Positions 51,091-62,250 of a DNA stretch of 64,000 bases are shown here, piece by piece (the first letter of the stretch is position 1; each line of letters opens with the position of its first letter). The stretch covers positions 62,001 to 126,000 of the forward strand of contig JABFRR010000011.1 of NCBI GenBank assembly GCA_013141065.1. The letters run 5' to 3'. Made by a program: the position numbers and the translations under genes. A model generated the notes under the pieces. The model saw only the letters and a list, made by a program, of their open reading frames with translations, was not told the DNA's origin and did not search any database. The DNA comes from Bacteriovoracaceae bacterium. GTDB lineage: Bacteria > Bdellovibrionota > Bacteriovoracia > Bacteriovoracales > Bacteriovoracaceae.

Positions 51091-52247
51091 ATTTTTTCTT
51101 GCGCTTCTAAGCTTTTATTTACATCGTCAGTAGTAATACAAGATTTAAATTTTTTCCCTGGATCGACTTGCTGATTCATATAATCTTTAATATCTGGGGA
51201 CTGATAGGGATCTGAAATAACATAACCTGCTCTTTCAATGCATTTCTCATCCTGACAATCTTGCCAAAATGCTCCGTAAACAATTCGGCCATCGTTGGTA
51301 AATCCGGGAAAACTATCAGCATGAACTCTTTTAAGAGGATCATCCAAAGTAAAAGTTTTCTTTAAGTCTCGATCATAAAAATAGACACCGTTTCCCCGAT
51401 TTCCCATCGAACCGCTAGCATAAAATAAAACAGCATTGAGTTCAGGTTTTGAGAAAATAATTTTTGAAACTATAACATTTAAATCTAAAACTCGCTCACA
51501 AGATTTATGATCATTTCCAAACTTATAAATTCTCATTGAGACATCTGAGTCTTTAGGGTTTTGTGGCATAGAAGCAAATTCACTACCATCTAACGAAATC
51601 ATGGGCAAGCTCATGACATCTCCATCGCTAGAGCGAAGATTTTTACACATATACTCAACAGATCCATTATCTTTTTTGGAAGCTACTCCATTTTTATCTA
51701 GCCCCACTTTAATAATTCTATTTGATAAGACTCCAACTCCTTGGTTCTCGCTATTGCCCGAAGGCCAAGACAGCGAACGAACCTGATGATCTGATGCTGA
51801 TCCACCACTTAATTCTGCAGCGACGGTATAAAATCCACTGATACCACCTTTAAATTGCTTTTTTGCCTTTTTTTGCTTTCTTAGGATATCAGTTAATTTG
51901 TAGTGATCCCCATTTGTATCAACTAAATATCTCCAAGTTCCTTGAACTGGAAAAGCTTCATTTGACAGCGGCGTTTCATAGGGAATGACTGAATTACTTA
52001 ATGCTTTATTGTCATTTCTTTTGAGCTCCATGAGGGTAACCTGACTTAGGCCTTTTCCTGAAAATGAACGCAAAATATACTTTCCATCTGGACTCACTCG
52101 AGCATACATTCCAAGCTCAACCGTACCGTTGTCATTTCGTGAAACCCAATTTCCACTGAAGGGAAAATACTCATGTGGAGGTACACATTCAGAGGCCATT
52201 AAGTTTGTAACAGAAACCAAAGATATAAAAAGCATAATTTTTTTCAT
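51069..52247 (-). CDS. Secreted, possibly beta-propeller, protein
   Basis: Signal peptide; repeated strand-like pattern. Confidence 0.45.
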   Translation of the reverse strand: MKKIMLFISLVSVTNLMASECVPPHEYFPFSGNWVSRNDNGTVELGMYARVSPDGKYILRSFSGKGLSQVTLMELKRNDNKALSNSVIPYETPLSNEAFPVQGTWRYLVDTNGDHYKLTDILRKQKKAKKQFKGGISGFYTVAAELSGGSASDHQVRSLSWPSGNSENQGVGVLSNRIIKVGLDKNGVASKKDNGSVEYMCKNLRSSDGDVMSLPMISLDGSEFASMPQNPKDSDVSMRIYKFGNDHKSCERVLDLNVIVSKIIFSKPELNAVLFYASGSMGNRGNGVYFYDRDLKKTFTLDDPLKRVHADSFPGFTNDGRIVYGAFWQDCQDEKCIERAGYVISDPYQSPDIKDYMNQQVDPGKKFKSCITTDDVNKSLEAQEKIWSYKIL

Positions 52248-53053
52248 TACATTTCTCCTTTCAGTTCAAAAGAGAAAGTTTCAAATAATTTTTTAGAATC
52301 CTCATTGGTCATGACTCCGGTAATAAAACGCGGATGAATCTTTTTATTATTAAAAACAAAAGTTACTGGAAAATGATTGAATCCATTTCTCATAAAAATA
52401 TCCATCGATACATTTCGATTAATACTGTACTTGCTGGCGAGATTACGGTTATTTTTTTTGATATTCTTTTGATTAAGAACATCAAGTGCTCCCAATATTT
52501 CTTCCGTACTGGCCCTAGGGTCAACTACCGGGATAAAAGTATACCCTAATGCTTTAGCCAGGCCCTCTACTCTTGGCAGATCAAAAACAGAATAAGAAAA
52601 TTTTGGTGACCAAAAATAGATTATTCCTTTCTCATTTAATGAAAGAACTTTAATTAAATCAGCATCATTCCAATCATCACTTGTTTTCGTATTATATATT
52701 TTTTCTAAATACCACGGATATGGCTCATCTTTTATTAAGGCTTCACAGGTCGAATTAAAACTGACACGGGAAAACTTTTGATTTTTTAGCCAGATGATCT
52801 CAGGGGCTTTTCCTTTAGTTTGATGAAGTTCTACCCACTCCCCAATAATTTTGGAAATATTACGATAAACTAGTTCTTTATAAGACCCACCGACTTGTTG
52901 AAGAAATTCTTCCTTGTCCCAGTTGTTTTTAGCTAAATAACCTAAAAACTCACGTTGACAGATTTGATTGTCAAAATTTAACCAAGGTGATTTATCCGCG
53001 GTCATTCCCGGCCTAATTAGTGACATCAATATAAAAAAAACTAAAAACTTCAT
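52247..53053 (-). CDS. Secreted protein, weakly thioredoxin-like
   Basis: Signal peptide; 'GIIYFWSPKFSYSVFDLPRVEGLAKALGYTFIPVVDP'. Confidence 0.45.
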   Translation of the reverse strand: MKFLVFFILMSLIRPGMTADKSPWLNFDNQICQREFLGYLAKNNWDKEEFLQQVGGSYKELVYRNISKIIGEWVELHQTKGKAPEIIWLKNQKFSRVSFNSTCEALIKDEPYPWYLEKIYNTKTSDDWNDADLIKVLSLNEKGIIYFWSPKFSYSVFDLPRVEGLAKALGYTFIPVVDPRASTEEILGALDVLNQKNIKKNNRNLASKYSINRNVSMDIFMRNGFNHFPVTFVFNNKKIHPRFITGVMTNEDSKKLFETFSFELKGEM

Positions 53054-53062
53054 TAAAGTCTC

Positions 53063-54040
53063 CTAAATAGTTGCTTGCAAAAAACTTTTAAATCGATCAT
53101 TTCCCTTTTTCCAGATTATCGCATCAAAAATAAAATGAGAAATTAACGGAGTTGTTAAAAGGGCGATTGCAAGTGAATCAAAATGACCACTCATTTCAAC
53201 TAAATCCTCTTGAAAGTAATCAACTAATCCACCAAAAGCAAAAATAGCGATCAGAAAAAACCCAGCATATTTTTTAATCATCCTTGATGTATGTGTCAGA
53301 ATAATTCGTTTTTCCATCAAGAAATAATAAGGAATTGCGTGGGAGAATATTAGCAGGACATAACTTTTAAGTTCATTGGTAGAAAAAATAAATCCATAGG
53401 CATAAACTGAAGCAAAGAAGGCCATGGTAAAAATCCCTTTAGTATTTTTAGTTAGGATTAGATAAATGAAAAAACAACATGCTATTCCAAGATAAACTAG
53501 AGGTAGAACATTTATTACAAACGAATGTTGCAAAGGAGAAAGATAGTTATGGAGATAAAATGGCATAAGTATTTCGTCACTTAAAAGTCCTTTGTTCATA
53601 GGACCTCTTAAGTGAAAAATTAAAAATGGAGCAAGTGTCAAGAAATAGTAAAAAAACTTAATTAATGAGTTATGAGTTTTAATGCCGGCCCGGTAGAGAA
53701 AAGTAATTCCAAGCCCCTGTCGCATGTTGTGAAAAATTGTAAAATAGAAGATATAAAAGAAAAAATGAGAACTACTAAAATAGTGAATAATGAAATTAAG
53801 TAAAAAAGTTCCCAATAACACAGCACTCACATATTTTTTCCCAGCTTCAGAAGGGTCAAAGAGAACCTCAATAAAAGTTGAGTAAACATGTCCCCCATCT
53901 AGGAAGTAAATTGTTAGTAGGATAAAAATAGACGAATTCAGCACTCCCGAAAATTGAATTAAAAAAAAAGCGATCAAGGTAGCCAGAAAAATTTTCGTTA
54001 GATCACTATATTGACTGCTAAAAATTGAATGGGCTCTCAT
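53063..54040 (-). CDS. Multi-TM membrane protein of unknown function
   Basis: Hydrophobic ORF. Confidence 0.55.
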   Translation of the reverse strand: MRAHSIFSSQYSDLTKIFLATLIAFFLIQFSGVLNSSIFILLTIYFLDGGHVYSTFIEVLFDPSEAGKKYVSAVLLGTFLLNFIIHYFSSSHFFFYIFYFTIFHNMRQGLGITFLYRAGIKTHNSLIKFFYYFLTLAPFLIFHLRGPMNKGLLSDEILMPFYLHNYLSPLQHSFVINVLPLVYLGIACCFFIYLILTKNTKGIFTMAFFASVYAYGFIFSTNELKSYVLLIFSHAIPYYFLMEKRIILTHTSRMIKKYAGFFLIAIFAFGGLVDYFQEDLVEMSGHFDSLAIALLTTPLISHFIFDAIIWKKGNDRFKSFLQATI

Positions 54041-54099
54041 ATACTAATTAACCAATTATTCATTTTTGATTTATTTCCTGACAAATATTATTTAATAAG

Positions 54100-56232
54100 A
54101 TGATAACTTTAATGTTTAATTTTTCCAAGTCAAAGAGTATAAATAACCGCATGATTAAAAGACTTATTAACTCTCCAAAGCTCAAATTCTTATATACACT
54201 CTTGCTCTTCCAAGTGGTGCTCTTTGCTGTCTATAGATTATTCTTTCTTTGGTATTTTAATGACAATGTTCTTGAAGGGACTTATTACCAAATAGCTCAA
54301 AATTTATTTCTAGGCACTCGATTTGATCTTCGCCTGAGTTTAATACTTTTAATTCCAGCAATAATGATAATTAACTTTCCTCTTAATCCGGCATTTAAAG
54401 TAAGGTTTGTTAATTTTACCTACACTTTATTGTTTGGACTTATCACTTTTCTTTATATTATAGATATCGGATATTTTTCATATTTAAATTCAAGATTAAA
54501 TGCAACGGTTCTTCATTTTTTAAATGATTCAACAATTTCAGCGCGAATGATTTTAGAGTCCTATCCTTGGGTAAAATTAATTATTCTCACTCTTTTTTTA
54601 GGTGCTTTAATCCATCTATCCCTGAGAAACTTTATATCTAAAAAATTATTTAGAAGTATTGATTTTAATTATAATAAATCAAATCTTGCAGGCTCCTTTT
54701 TCTTTCTTCTCTTTTTTATTTTTGGAATTTACGGAAGTCCTACCATGTATCCCTTGCGTTGGTCGCAGGCTTTTTCTACCCCCGACATTTTTGCTTCAAA
54801 TCTATCTCTCAATCCCGTATTGTATGTCTTTGATACATATTCTTTTCGCAATAAAGATTTTGATGAAAAGCGTGTCGCTGATAATTACGATCTCATTGCT
54901 AATTATCTCAAAGTTAATAATCCCAACTTAGGCCAATTGAATTTTATGCGCCATTATTCGGGAGATAAATTAAAAAACAGTCCTCGGCCTAATATCGTGC
55001 TCATTGTAATGGAATCTCTCGCTTGGTATAAAACAGGACTTGGGGGCTCAGAGCTCAATCCGACTCCGCACCTAGATGCAATCGCTCAAGAGTCTCTGCT
55101 ATTTAGCCAATTTTATACTCCGACAGTTGCCACTGCACGATCAATCTTTTCAATTGTAACAGGCCTTCCAGATGTTTCAAAGGTTAAAACAAGTTCCAGA
55201 AATCCCTTTATTGTTAATCAGCATACAATAATGGGTCAGTTTGAAGAGTATCAGAAATATTATTTTCTCGGCGGCAGTGCGAATTGGGGAAACATACGCG
55301 GAGTATTTAGCTACAATGTGCCAAGTTTAAAAATTTTTGAGGAAGGATCATACAAGTCTCCTCGAATGGATGTGTGGGGTATAAGCGATCTCGATTTATT
55401 TAAAGAATCTGCTGAAATCATAAATCAAGATTACAAAAAGCAAAAAAAACCTTTTTTTGCTTTCATTCAAACTTCTGGTTTTCACCGTCCTTACACAATT
55501 GCTCCTAATAGTGACAATTTCGTTAAACTAGAGCCCAAAGATATTTCACCAACAAAAATTAAAGCATTTGGTTTTGAATCTTTTGAAGAACTAAATTCGA
55601 TGAGACTTCAAGACTTTGCACTTGGAAAATTTATTAAACTCGCTAAAAATCAAACTTGGTACAATAATACTATTTTTGTAATAATTGGCGATCACGCACT
55701 TCCCCACAATAATGCTCAGAATGTACCCGAATGGAAAAAAAGCCTCTTAAACAATTATCACGTTCCACTGCTTATTCATTTTCCTAAATTTATAAAACCA
55801 AACAGAGAAAATAAAATTGCTTCTTCACTTGATGTAATGCCTACACTCGCAGGTTTAGCCGGAATTTCTTATTCAACTAGAAGTCTCGGCAGAGATTTAT
55901 TCAACCCTGAATTTGACAATTACAGAGCCGCTTTTTCTTATAATTGGTATTCACCTTTTCATTTTAGTTTAATAGATGATGAGTTTTATTTTGAATATAA
56001 TCCTGCCAGCAAAATTGGAAAATTAAATAAATACAAAGAAAGTGATAAAGACATTGATGTTAAAAATCTGTACCCTGAAAAATATCTTGAGATGGAGAAA
56101 CTAACAAAAGGTCTGTATGAATCATCACGCTATCTTCTCCATAATAATCAGCGCATAAAAAATTCAATCGAATTAAAAATTCCATCACTCACCAAGAAAA
56201 ATGAAGTCAAAAAAGTTCAAGGTCTTTTGTAA
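54100..56232 (+). CDS. LTA synthase-like sulfatase-superfamily membrane protein
   Basis: N-terminal TMs; 'RPNIVLIVMESLAWYKTG', 'FYTPTVATARSIFSIVTGLP', 'IFVIIGDHA'. Confidence 0.85.
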   Translation: MITLMFNFSKSKSINNRMIKRLINSPKLKFLYTLLLFQVVLFAVYRLFFLWYFNDNVLEGTYYQIAQNLFLGTRFDLRLSLILLIPAIMIINFPLNPAFKVRFVNFTYTLLFGLITFLYIIDIGYFSYLNSRLNATVLHFLNDSTISARMILESYPWVKLIILTLFLGALIHLSLRNFISKKLFRSIDFNYNKSNLAGSFFFLLFFIFGIYGSPTMYPLRWSQAFSTPDIFASNLSLNPVLYVFDTYSFRNKDFDEKRVADNYDLIANYLKVNNPNLGQLNFMRHYSGDKLKNSPRPNIVLIVMESLAWYKTGLGGSELNPTPHLDAIAQESLLFSQFYTPTVATARSIFSIVTGLPDVSKVKTSSRNPFIVNQHTIMGQFEEYQKYYFLGGSANWGNIRGVFSYNVPSLKIFEEGSYKSPRMDVWGISDLDLFKESAEIINQDYKKQKKPFFAFIQTSGFHRPYTIAPNSDNFVKLEPKDISPTKIKAFGFESFEELNSMRLQDFALGKFIKLAKNQTWYNNTIFVIIGDHALPHNNAQNVPEWKKSLLNNYHVPLLIHFPKFIKPNRENKIASSLDVMPTLAGLAGISYSTRSLGRDLFNPEFDNYRAAFSYNWYSPFHFSLIDDEFYFEYNPASKIGKLNKYKESDKDIDVKNLYPEKYLEMEKLTKGLYESSRYLLHNNQRIKNSIELKIPSLTKKNEVKKVQGLL

Positions 56233-56242
56233 TAGATAAAAA

Positions 56243-56965
56243 TTATTCTATTAAATAATCAACTGAAACATCTGCACTGACCTTAACTTCTCCACTCATT
56301 AATTGTGTTCCTAGTGCAAGTGATTTGCCTTGTGCCCTTGAATTCATATCCATCATTGCTTCTGCATACATCGGCTGAATGACTTGAGCACCTCTTGGAA
56401 CTAAGCGATAGACTCCTTTAAGCTTTACACTTGCCGCACTTGCTAATACTGCTGCTTGTGCTTCGGCGGCGCGTACAGCTTGTCCGAGGAGAGATTTTTC
56501 TTCTTCCAATCTTTTATCCAGATCAAACTGAAGAGTATTAACATTTACACCAGAGAGGTCTTTTTTGGGGCCAACGCTGAGTTCATCTAAAAAAGGGCCC
56601 GCATTTTCTATACTTCTTAGTGTAATGCTCAAACTTTGTTGGCAATTGTATCCCTGAATACTATTTAGATTAGTTTTCGGATTATAGACATAGTCGGGAT
56701 TAAGTTCATAAGACAGTGTTTTAATATCTTCTTTTTTTATCTTAAAGTTTGAAAGAGCATTTTTTAAACTTTCAAATCGCAATTGATTATTTTTCTGTGC
56801 TTCTTTGGCAGTAAAGCCTTTAGACCAAACGATAAGGTTAATGCGTACAATGTCTGGTTGAAATGTTTTTTCTGCTGAGCCAGTGACTGAAATAGTCCTT
56901 ATAACTTCTGCATTTGCACTTAAATTCATTAAAGAAAAGCAAAAAATTAGAAAAATATTTCGCAT
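56243..56965 (-). CDS. SIMPL (DUF541) domain protein
   Basis: 'RTISVTGSAEKTFQPDIVRINL', 'GYNCQQSLSITLR'. Confidence 0.85.
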   Translation of the reverse strand: MRNIFLIFCFSLMNLSANAEVIRTISVTGSAEKTFQPDIVRINLIVWSKGFTAKEAQKNNQLRFESLKNALSNFKIKKEDIKTLSYELNPDYVYNPKTNLNSIQGYNCQQSLSITLRSIENAGPFLDELSVGPKKDLSGVNVNTLQFDLDKRLEEEKSLLGQAVRAAEAQAAVLASAASVKLKGVYRLVPRGAQVIQPMYAEAMMDMNSRAQGKSLALGTQLMSGEVKVSADVSVDYLIE

Positions 56966-57021
56966 TAAATTCTCCTTGTGATAGTCTCAAACCTTAAAAA
57001 TTCTACCTAAAAAATACTAAA

Positions 57022-58134
57022 TTGGAAGTTAACTTTATGACTAAAAAAGTAAGCGCTAGAAAAGACATTAAACCAACCGTTAAAACTCAGATTGATCCCA
57101 ATGGAAAAGCTTCAAGTCAAGATGGAATCTATGGGCTTCCTTTTCATGAAAGTGAGGCAAAGGTTGTTTATATCCCAGTTCCTTGGGATGTTACAACTTC
57201 ATATCAGGCCGGCACATCAAAAGGCCCAGGAGCAATTTTAAAAGCTTCTGAACAAATTGATTTTTTTGACCTGGATTACATCAATGCTTATGAAGCAGGT
57301 CTTTACATGAAAAAAGAAAGTTCAAAAATTAAAAAACTCAACAAAGAAGGAAGACTGCTCGCTAAAAAAATTATTGACGCTGATGATGATTCCATGAAAA
57401 AAAATAAATCACTTCAGCTTAATTTAAAGAAAGTTAATGCCATTTGTGAGAATCTTAATCTCGAAGTTTATAATGAAACAAAAGCATGTCTCAAAAAAGG
57501 TCAAATACCAATCATCGTTGGAGGTGATCACGCAACACCTTTTGGTGCGATAAAGGCTTATGCAGAAACATTTAAAGACTTTGGTGTGCTTCATTTTGAT
57601 GCTCACTCAGATACAAGAATCGCGTACATGGGATTTGAAAATTCCCATGCGTCTATTATGCATAACGTGATGGAAAAAATTCCTGGTGTTTCTAAATTAG
57701 TACAAGTTGGAATTCGTGATTTCTGTGAACAAGAATTTAATTACACTGAGGCACATCCTAAAATTAAAGTATACTTCGATCAACACCTCCATAAGCGGAA
57801 ATTATCTGGTGAATCTTTTGAAAAAATAGCACGTGAAATAATCAGTCATCTTCCTAAAAATGTTTATATCTCATTTGATATTGATGGATTGGATCCAAGG
57901 TTTTGTCCCCATACTGGAACCCCAGTTCCAGGTGGATTAGACTATCCTGAAGTCGTATTTATCATTAATGAATTGGTAAAATCTAAAAGAACTCTGGTTG
58001 GTTTTGATTTGGTCGAGGTAGCCCCATCTCCAAAAGATAAATCTGATGAGTGGGACGCCAACGTTGGTATGCGCTTATTATACAAAATGACCTCTGCAGC
58101 TTTAAGTAGTCAAGGTCTCATTCAAAACAGATAA
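57022..58134 (+). CDS. Agmatinase/arginase-family ureohydrolase
   Basis: 'IIVGGDHATPFGAI', 'LHFDAHSDTR', 'SFDIDGLDPRFCPHTGTPVPGGL'. Confidence 0.95.
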   Translation: MEVNFMTKKVSARKDIKPTVKTQIDPNGKASSQDGIYGLPFHESEAKVVYIPVPWDVTTSYQAGTSKGPGAILKASEQIDFFDLDYINAYEAGLYMKKESSKIKKLNKEGRLLAKKIIDADDDSMKKNKSLQLNLKKVNAICENLNLEVYNETKACLKKGQIPIIVGGDHATPFGAIKAYAETFKDFGVLHFDAHSDTRIAYMGFENSHASIMHNVMEKIPGVSKLVQVGIRDFCEQEFNYTEAHPKIKVYFDQHLHKRKLSGESFEKIAREIISHLPKNVYISFDIDGLDPRFCPHTGTPVPGGLDYPEVVFIINELVKSKRTLVGFDLVEVAPSPKDKSDEWDANVGMRLLYKMTSAALSSQGLIQNR

Positions 58135-58149
58135 ACAAAAGACAATAAA

Positions 58150-58180
58150 AAAGGGCGCTCATTCGAGTGCCCTTTTTTGA
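58150..58180 (+). terminator. Rho-independent terminator
   Basis: GGGCGCTC-attc-GAGTGCCC then T-run. Confidence 0.85.
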
Positions 58181-58202
58181 TCCATCTAAAATTTAAGTGA
58201 CT

Positions 58203-58451
58203 TCATAATTTGTGACGGGAGCAGGCACGCACGAATTTAAGTCCAGGTGGACCATCTGAGGCGTAAGCTCCAATACTTGCAATCACAAACGCAAAAGCCA
58301 CGGCATATTCACCAGTCTTTAAAAATAAAGACTCTCTGATGAAATCTCCAGAGACAACATCTAGCAAGGCAAACACTGTTACCATTGCCAGACAAGCACT
58401 CCAAAAAGAGTACTCGTTCTGTGATCCGTTGTTATCTTTTGTCATATGCAT
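58203..58451 (-). CDS. Small two-TM protein
   Basis: Hydrophobic short ORF. Confidence 0.4.
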   Translation of the reverse strand: MHMTKDNNGSQNEYSFWSACLAMVTVFALLDVVSGDFIRESLFLKTGEYAVAFAFVIASIGAYASDGPPGLKFVRACSRHKL

Positions 58452-58645
58452 AGACTAAACTCCCCTATCGCAATTCCTCCGGATGGTTTATTTGGAAGAA
58501 GCGATATCAGCAGTATAATTGATTCCACCTTACTCGCTAAATTTCATTTTTTCTAATAAGTTATCATGGCCTTAGAATGCATTGGTCCTATAACTTTACC
58601 AAGCAAAGCGCCAACTTATTGAGCAAGAGGCCATTGGACAAGTGA

Positions 58646-59380
58646 CTATTTTATGTAGTGTTTGTAGATTTCCTTGATTCGTCCTTTTTTAACTAGTTCT
58701 TTTAAACCTAAATTGTAGTCATCTCTTAACTGAGAATCACTAAAAACAAGTTGATAATGAGAAGGGTTAGCTTTTGTAAAAGGATGAAAATCAACCGGAA
58801 GATTTTTAAAACGTGGATTTGATTTAGATTGACCAGCATAATACTTGTAAATATTAATATCACTCAACACTACGTCAACTCTCTCAAAATTTAATAAAAG
58901 AGCTTGAGTCGATTGATCATTTTTCTCTGAATAAAGATTCGTTTTTCCAATTTCACTGAGCCACTCAGGGTAGCGCTTAAGTGCTCCAACAAATGAATTA
59001 ACCTGCAAGCCTTTCAAGTCTTCTGGTTTTTTGATTTTAATATTTTTTTGCTTGAGTGTTATAAAATAGTTGTCGTATAAAACCGGTGCTTCACCATAAA
59101 AACCACCAAAAATATTTAAATTCTCACCGACATCCATCATGACGACATCAACTATTTTATTTTTAAAAGAGATTGCAATTCTTCCCATTGGTAAATAAAT
59201 TGGAATTAATTTATGTCCGCGATAGGCAAGTGCCTCTGAGACAATTTCGACTTCAATACCAGAATTAGTCTCAGGAATAACAAAAGGTGGGAGTTTTTCA
59301 CCAAAACCCACTCTTACTTCTTTTGCGTTTAAAAGACTGGTGGTAAAAACAAACAAGAAAAAAATAAATTTTATTGTCAT
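58646..59380 (-). CDS. Solute-binding protein family 3-like periplasmic protein
   Basis: Signal peptide; 'VRVGFGEKLPPFVIPETNSGIEVEIVSEALAYRGHKL', 'DLKGLQVNSFVGA'. Confidence 0.75.
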   Translation of the reverse strand: MTIKFIFFLFVFTTSLLNAKEVRVGFGEKLPPFVIPETNSGIEVEIVSEALAYRGHKLIPIYLPMGRIAISFKNKIVDVVMMDVGENLNIFGGFYGEAPVLYDNYFITLKQKNIKIKKPEDLKGLQVNSFVGALKRYPEWLSEIGKTNLYSEKNDQSTQALLLNFERVDVVLSDINIYKYYAGQSKSNPRFKNLPVDFHPFTKANPSHYQLVFSDSQLRDDYNLGLKELVKKGRIKEIYKHYIK

Positions 59381-59491
59381 ACAATTAAACTATTTACCCA
59401 TGGTGAAAATATGTCAAAATACGCCTAGAGAAAATTTATCTTACAGCAATTTCCACAATTAGTACTCGAATAAGGGATGATTTAAATTATT

Positions 59492-60409
59492 ATGAAAAAA
59501 TTATTAATATCTTTAGCTTTTCTAATGGTTTTAGGATCATGTTCTTCTCTGAAAAAAATAAATAATGATCAAAAAAAACTCAATCAAGTATTTATAAATG
59601 ATTCTCACTGGAATGATTTAACAAAAGTGTTGATTCAAAATAAAGACCAAAACCTAGACAAAAATTTATCTATACACCACCCGAACCTTCTGTCCCAAAT
59701 CAATCAAGACTCAAAGGACCCATACTTACTCATGTTTTGGGGGAAAAGTTACAATATTGACGCAAGTAATAATAAAATAATCGTTGATGAAGGGCTCTTA
59801 AAAGAACTTCATCAAAAATTTAATATTTTTACAACAAATACCCAGGCCCATGCAGGAATCATCCATACCTATGGTTATCTTTTTAGCCTCTTGGATACAC
59901 CATATGGATTTAAGCGAAAGCGCTGGATTGATCAATCCTTAAATTCAGCTTTTTCATTCGAAAAATTAAGTCTTTCTCCTGATGCAATTGAGGGTGGACT
60001 TCTATCTAATCTCACCTATTTTATCGGAATGATTACTTTAAAAAATAAAACTAACTTACAACTCTTAAAAAATGTTTCACAAGAAGTTCAACATTTTAAC
60101 TACGATGGATTAAAAAAATATCGGCTTGAAGAGAAGAGTAAAGACGTAATTATAAAAACAACTTTTGTTTCATTTCCCAAAAATATGGCCCAAGAGGATA
60201 ACAGCTATCTTTTAATCTACACAATTTTTGACCTCACGCTTGATAAAGAATATCTCATCACTGCTTTTCCTATAAATCAAAAAACTTTTTTAAATGCCCA
60301 AGACAAAAAGTATCTTGGAAAAAATAAGAATATTTCATTGAGATATAATGCAGCTTTAGATCATTTTGTTCAAGGGACTTTAGGCTCCAGGACTTTTTTC
60401 AACAATTAA
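59492..60409 (+). CDS. Lipoprotein of unknown function
   Basis: Lipobox 'LGSC'. Confidence 0.55.
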   Translation: MKKLLISLAFLMVLGSCSSLKKINNDQKKLNQVFINDSHWNDLTKVLIQNKDQNLDKNLSIHHPNLLSQINQDSKDPYLLMFWGKSYNIDASNNKIIVDEGLLKELHQKFNIFTTNTQAHAGIIHTYGYLFSLLDTPYGFKRKRWIDQSLNSAFSFEKLSLSPDAIEGGLLSNLTYFIGMITLKNKTNLQLLKNVSQEVQHFNYDGLKKYRLEEKSKDVIIKTTFVSFPKNMAQEDNSYLLIYTIFDLTLDKEYLITAFPINQKTFLNAQDKKYLGKNKNISLRYNAALDHFVQGTLGSRTFFNN

Positions 60410-62134
60410 AGGTTGCAACTGCAAAGGAGAACTAAAGTTTATATTGATCTCTTTTGCTGTTTGTAAAATTGCTAAAATAAATTTATGCCGCTCTGAGAGT
60501 TCGACTGTTCCAATCGTTGTCTTAAAATATACATTCACCAAAATATTAATTGCTTTATCAGTCATGTCAAAAATGTAAACTTGAGCTGTTGCTGGATCAA
60601 TGACTTGATGTATTTGGCATAAATACCTCAAGCGTTCACAATAATCTTCTAAAACTTCTGTTGGAGTTTCATAATCAATTTGCAAGAGAACTCTAAATCT
60701 TCGAGATTCCCTCATGCCATAATTATCGATGGCCATATTGGCGAGAACATTATTGGGCAAAGTCACCACCGACTGGTGAGGTGTTCTTATTCTGGTACTT
60801 CTAAAGCCGACTTCTTCAACCGTTCCTTCCAATCCTTTATCTAGTAAGACATAGTCCCCAATCAGAAATGGACGATCGATAATCAATGTTACCGAACCAA
60901 AGAGATTTGAAATTGTGTCTTTAGCCGCTAAAGCTACTGCCACCCCCCCAATTCCAAGACCAGCAAGAATGCTTCCAATATCAAAAGTTAAACTATGAGC
61001 GACTAAAATTGTTCCAAAAGAGACAACTAAAACTTTTGAAGTTTTTGACAAAATTGGAATGAGAACATCATCAAATTTATTGGCAGTGTCTTTGGCAATT
61101 TTTGCAAAGTGCATGCTGATAAGATCAACGATCTTAAGTGATGACCAGACTGAAGAGATAGCTATCAATATATAAAAGACTCTGACTAAAAATTCATAGC
61201 TAGTGAGATCTATTTCAATAACTCTTATTCCGGCCATACACATAAGAGAAAAAGCCAGTAGGCCAAAAGGCAAAGTGGATTTGTAATGATCTTTTTCCTT
61301 AAACATTAAAGATTCTTTTTTGACTAAATCATGTATATAAATTGTCGCAAGAAACCGCGAAAGACTAAGTGCGATTAAGGCCAAAATAAAAATAAATAAA
61401 AATCCTAACCATTGAGCTTTTGAAAAAAAGAAAACTGTCTCTGACATCCAAATTGGCAAAGAGGCTTTGATTTTTGTTTTCCAATTACTGTACTCTAATA
61501 CCCCACTAACAACAGGTAAGTGAGAAACTGTGGAGTATATATGTCCTAAGGACTGGACAGTTTCTGCAGAAAATCTCCAAGCTCCATCGGCATTTTTCTC
61601 AATAGCAATTTCGGCATCTATACTGGAGTCATTTTTTGAAATTGCTTGTTTTCGAAAATACCATTTCGGGCCATTGGGATTATTCGGTATACTCTCAAGG
61701 TCAATTTTTGCTATACGATCTAGGGTGTTTATTAATCGCTCAGCCGCTTGTCGACCTACTCGTTGCCTAAAATTTTCTTCGATCTGTGTTAAGTTAAATG
61801 TCCTTGCTGCCTGATCAAAATAAAGCTGTGCTCGTCCTGTTCCTTTTTTAACTTCATCCATGGCAACCAAAAAAGTACTCATCGTCTCTCTTGGACTTTT
61901 AAGCTTCTCCAGTTCTTCGTATCTTAAATACGCGACTGAAGAATCCATTTCAATCTCTAAATCTTTGTTTGATGAGGAACTATTTTTTTCATTTACGATA
62001 GTCTCTTTTAAGACTGCTCCTGGTATTTGAGCAAATAATGTCGGCTGTGTTAAATAGAAAAATATTAATAAAAATTTCATGAAGATTCCTTGAAGTGTAG
62101 AGTAAAAATACATTGAAAGAAGTAAACTGGTCAA
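60380..62134 (-). CDS. MscS-family mechanosensitive channel
   Basis: 'LGIGGVAVALAAKDTISNLFGSVTLIIDRPFLIGDYVLLD', 'VVTLPNNVLANMAIDNYG'. Confidence 0.95.
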   Translation of the reverse strand: MTSLLLSMYFYSTLQGIFMKFLLIFFYLTQPTLFAQIPGAVLKETIVNEKNSSSSNKDLEIEMDSSVAYLRYEELEKLKSPRETMSTFLVAMDEVKKGTGRAQLYFDQAARTFNLTQIEENFRQRVGRQAAERLINTLDRIAKIDLESIPNNPNGPKWYFRKQAISKNDSSIDAEIAIEKNADGAWRFSAETVQSLGHIYSTVSHLPVVSGVLEYSNWKTKIKASLPIWMSETVFFFSKAQWLGFLFIFILALIALSLSRFLATIYIHDLVKKESLMFKEKDHYKSTLPFGLLAFSLMCMAGIRVIEIDLTSYEFLVRVFYILIAISSVWSSLKIVDLISMHFAKIAKDTANKFDDVLIPILSKTSKVLVVSFGTILVAHSLTFDIGSILAGLGIGGVAVALAAKDTISNLFGSVTLIIDRPFLIGDYVLLDKGLEGTVEEVGFRSTRIRTPHQSVVTLPNNVLANMAIDNYGMRESRRFRVLLQIDYETPTEVLEDYCERLRYLCQIHQVIDPATAQVYIFDMTDKAINILVNVYFKTTIGTVELSERHKFILAILQTAKEININFSSPLQLQPLIVEKSPGA

Positions 62135-62250
62135 GAATTGCTGACCATGTCATCAAAAAATATTTCATACAAAGTGTTTCATCATTAGTGGGATATCCAT
62201 AACTGTATTAAAATAAAGTAACCGCAATCTGCTTCTCAAGGATGAGATGA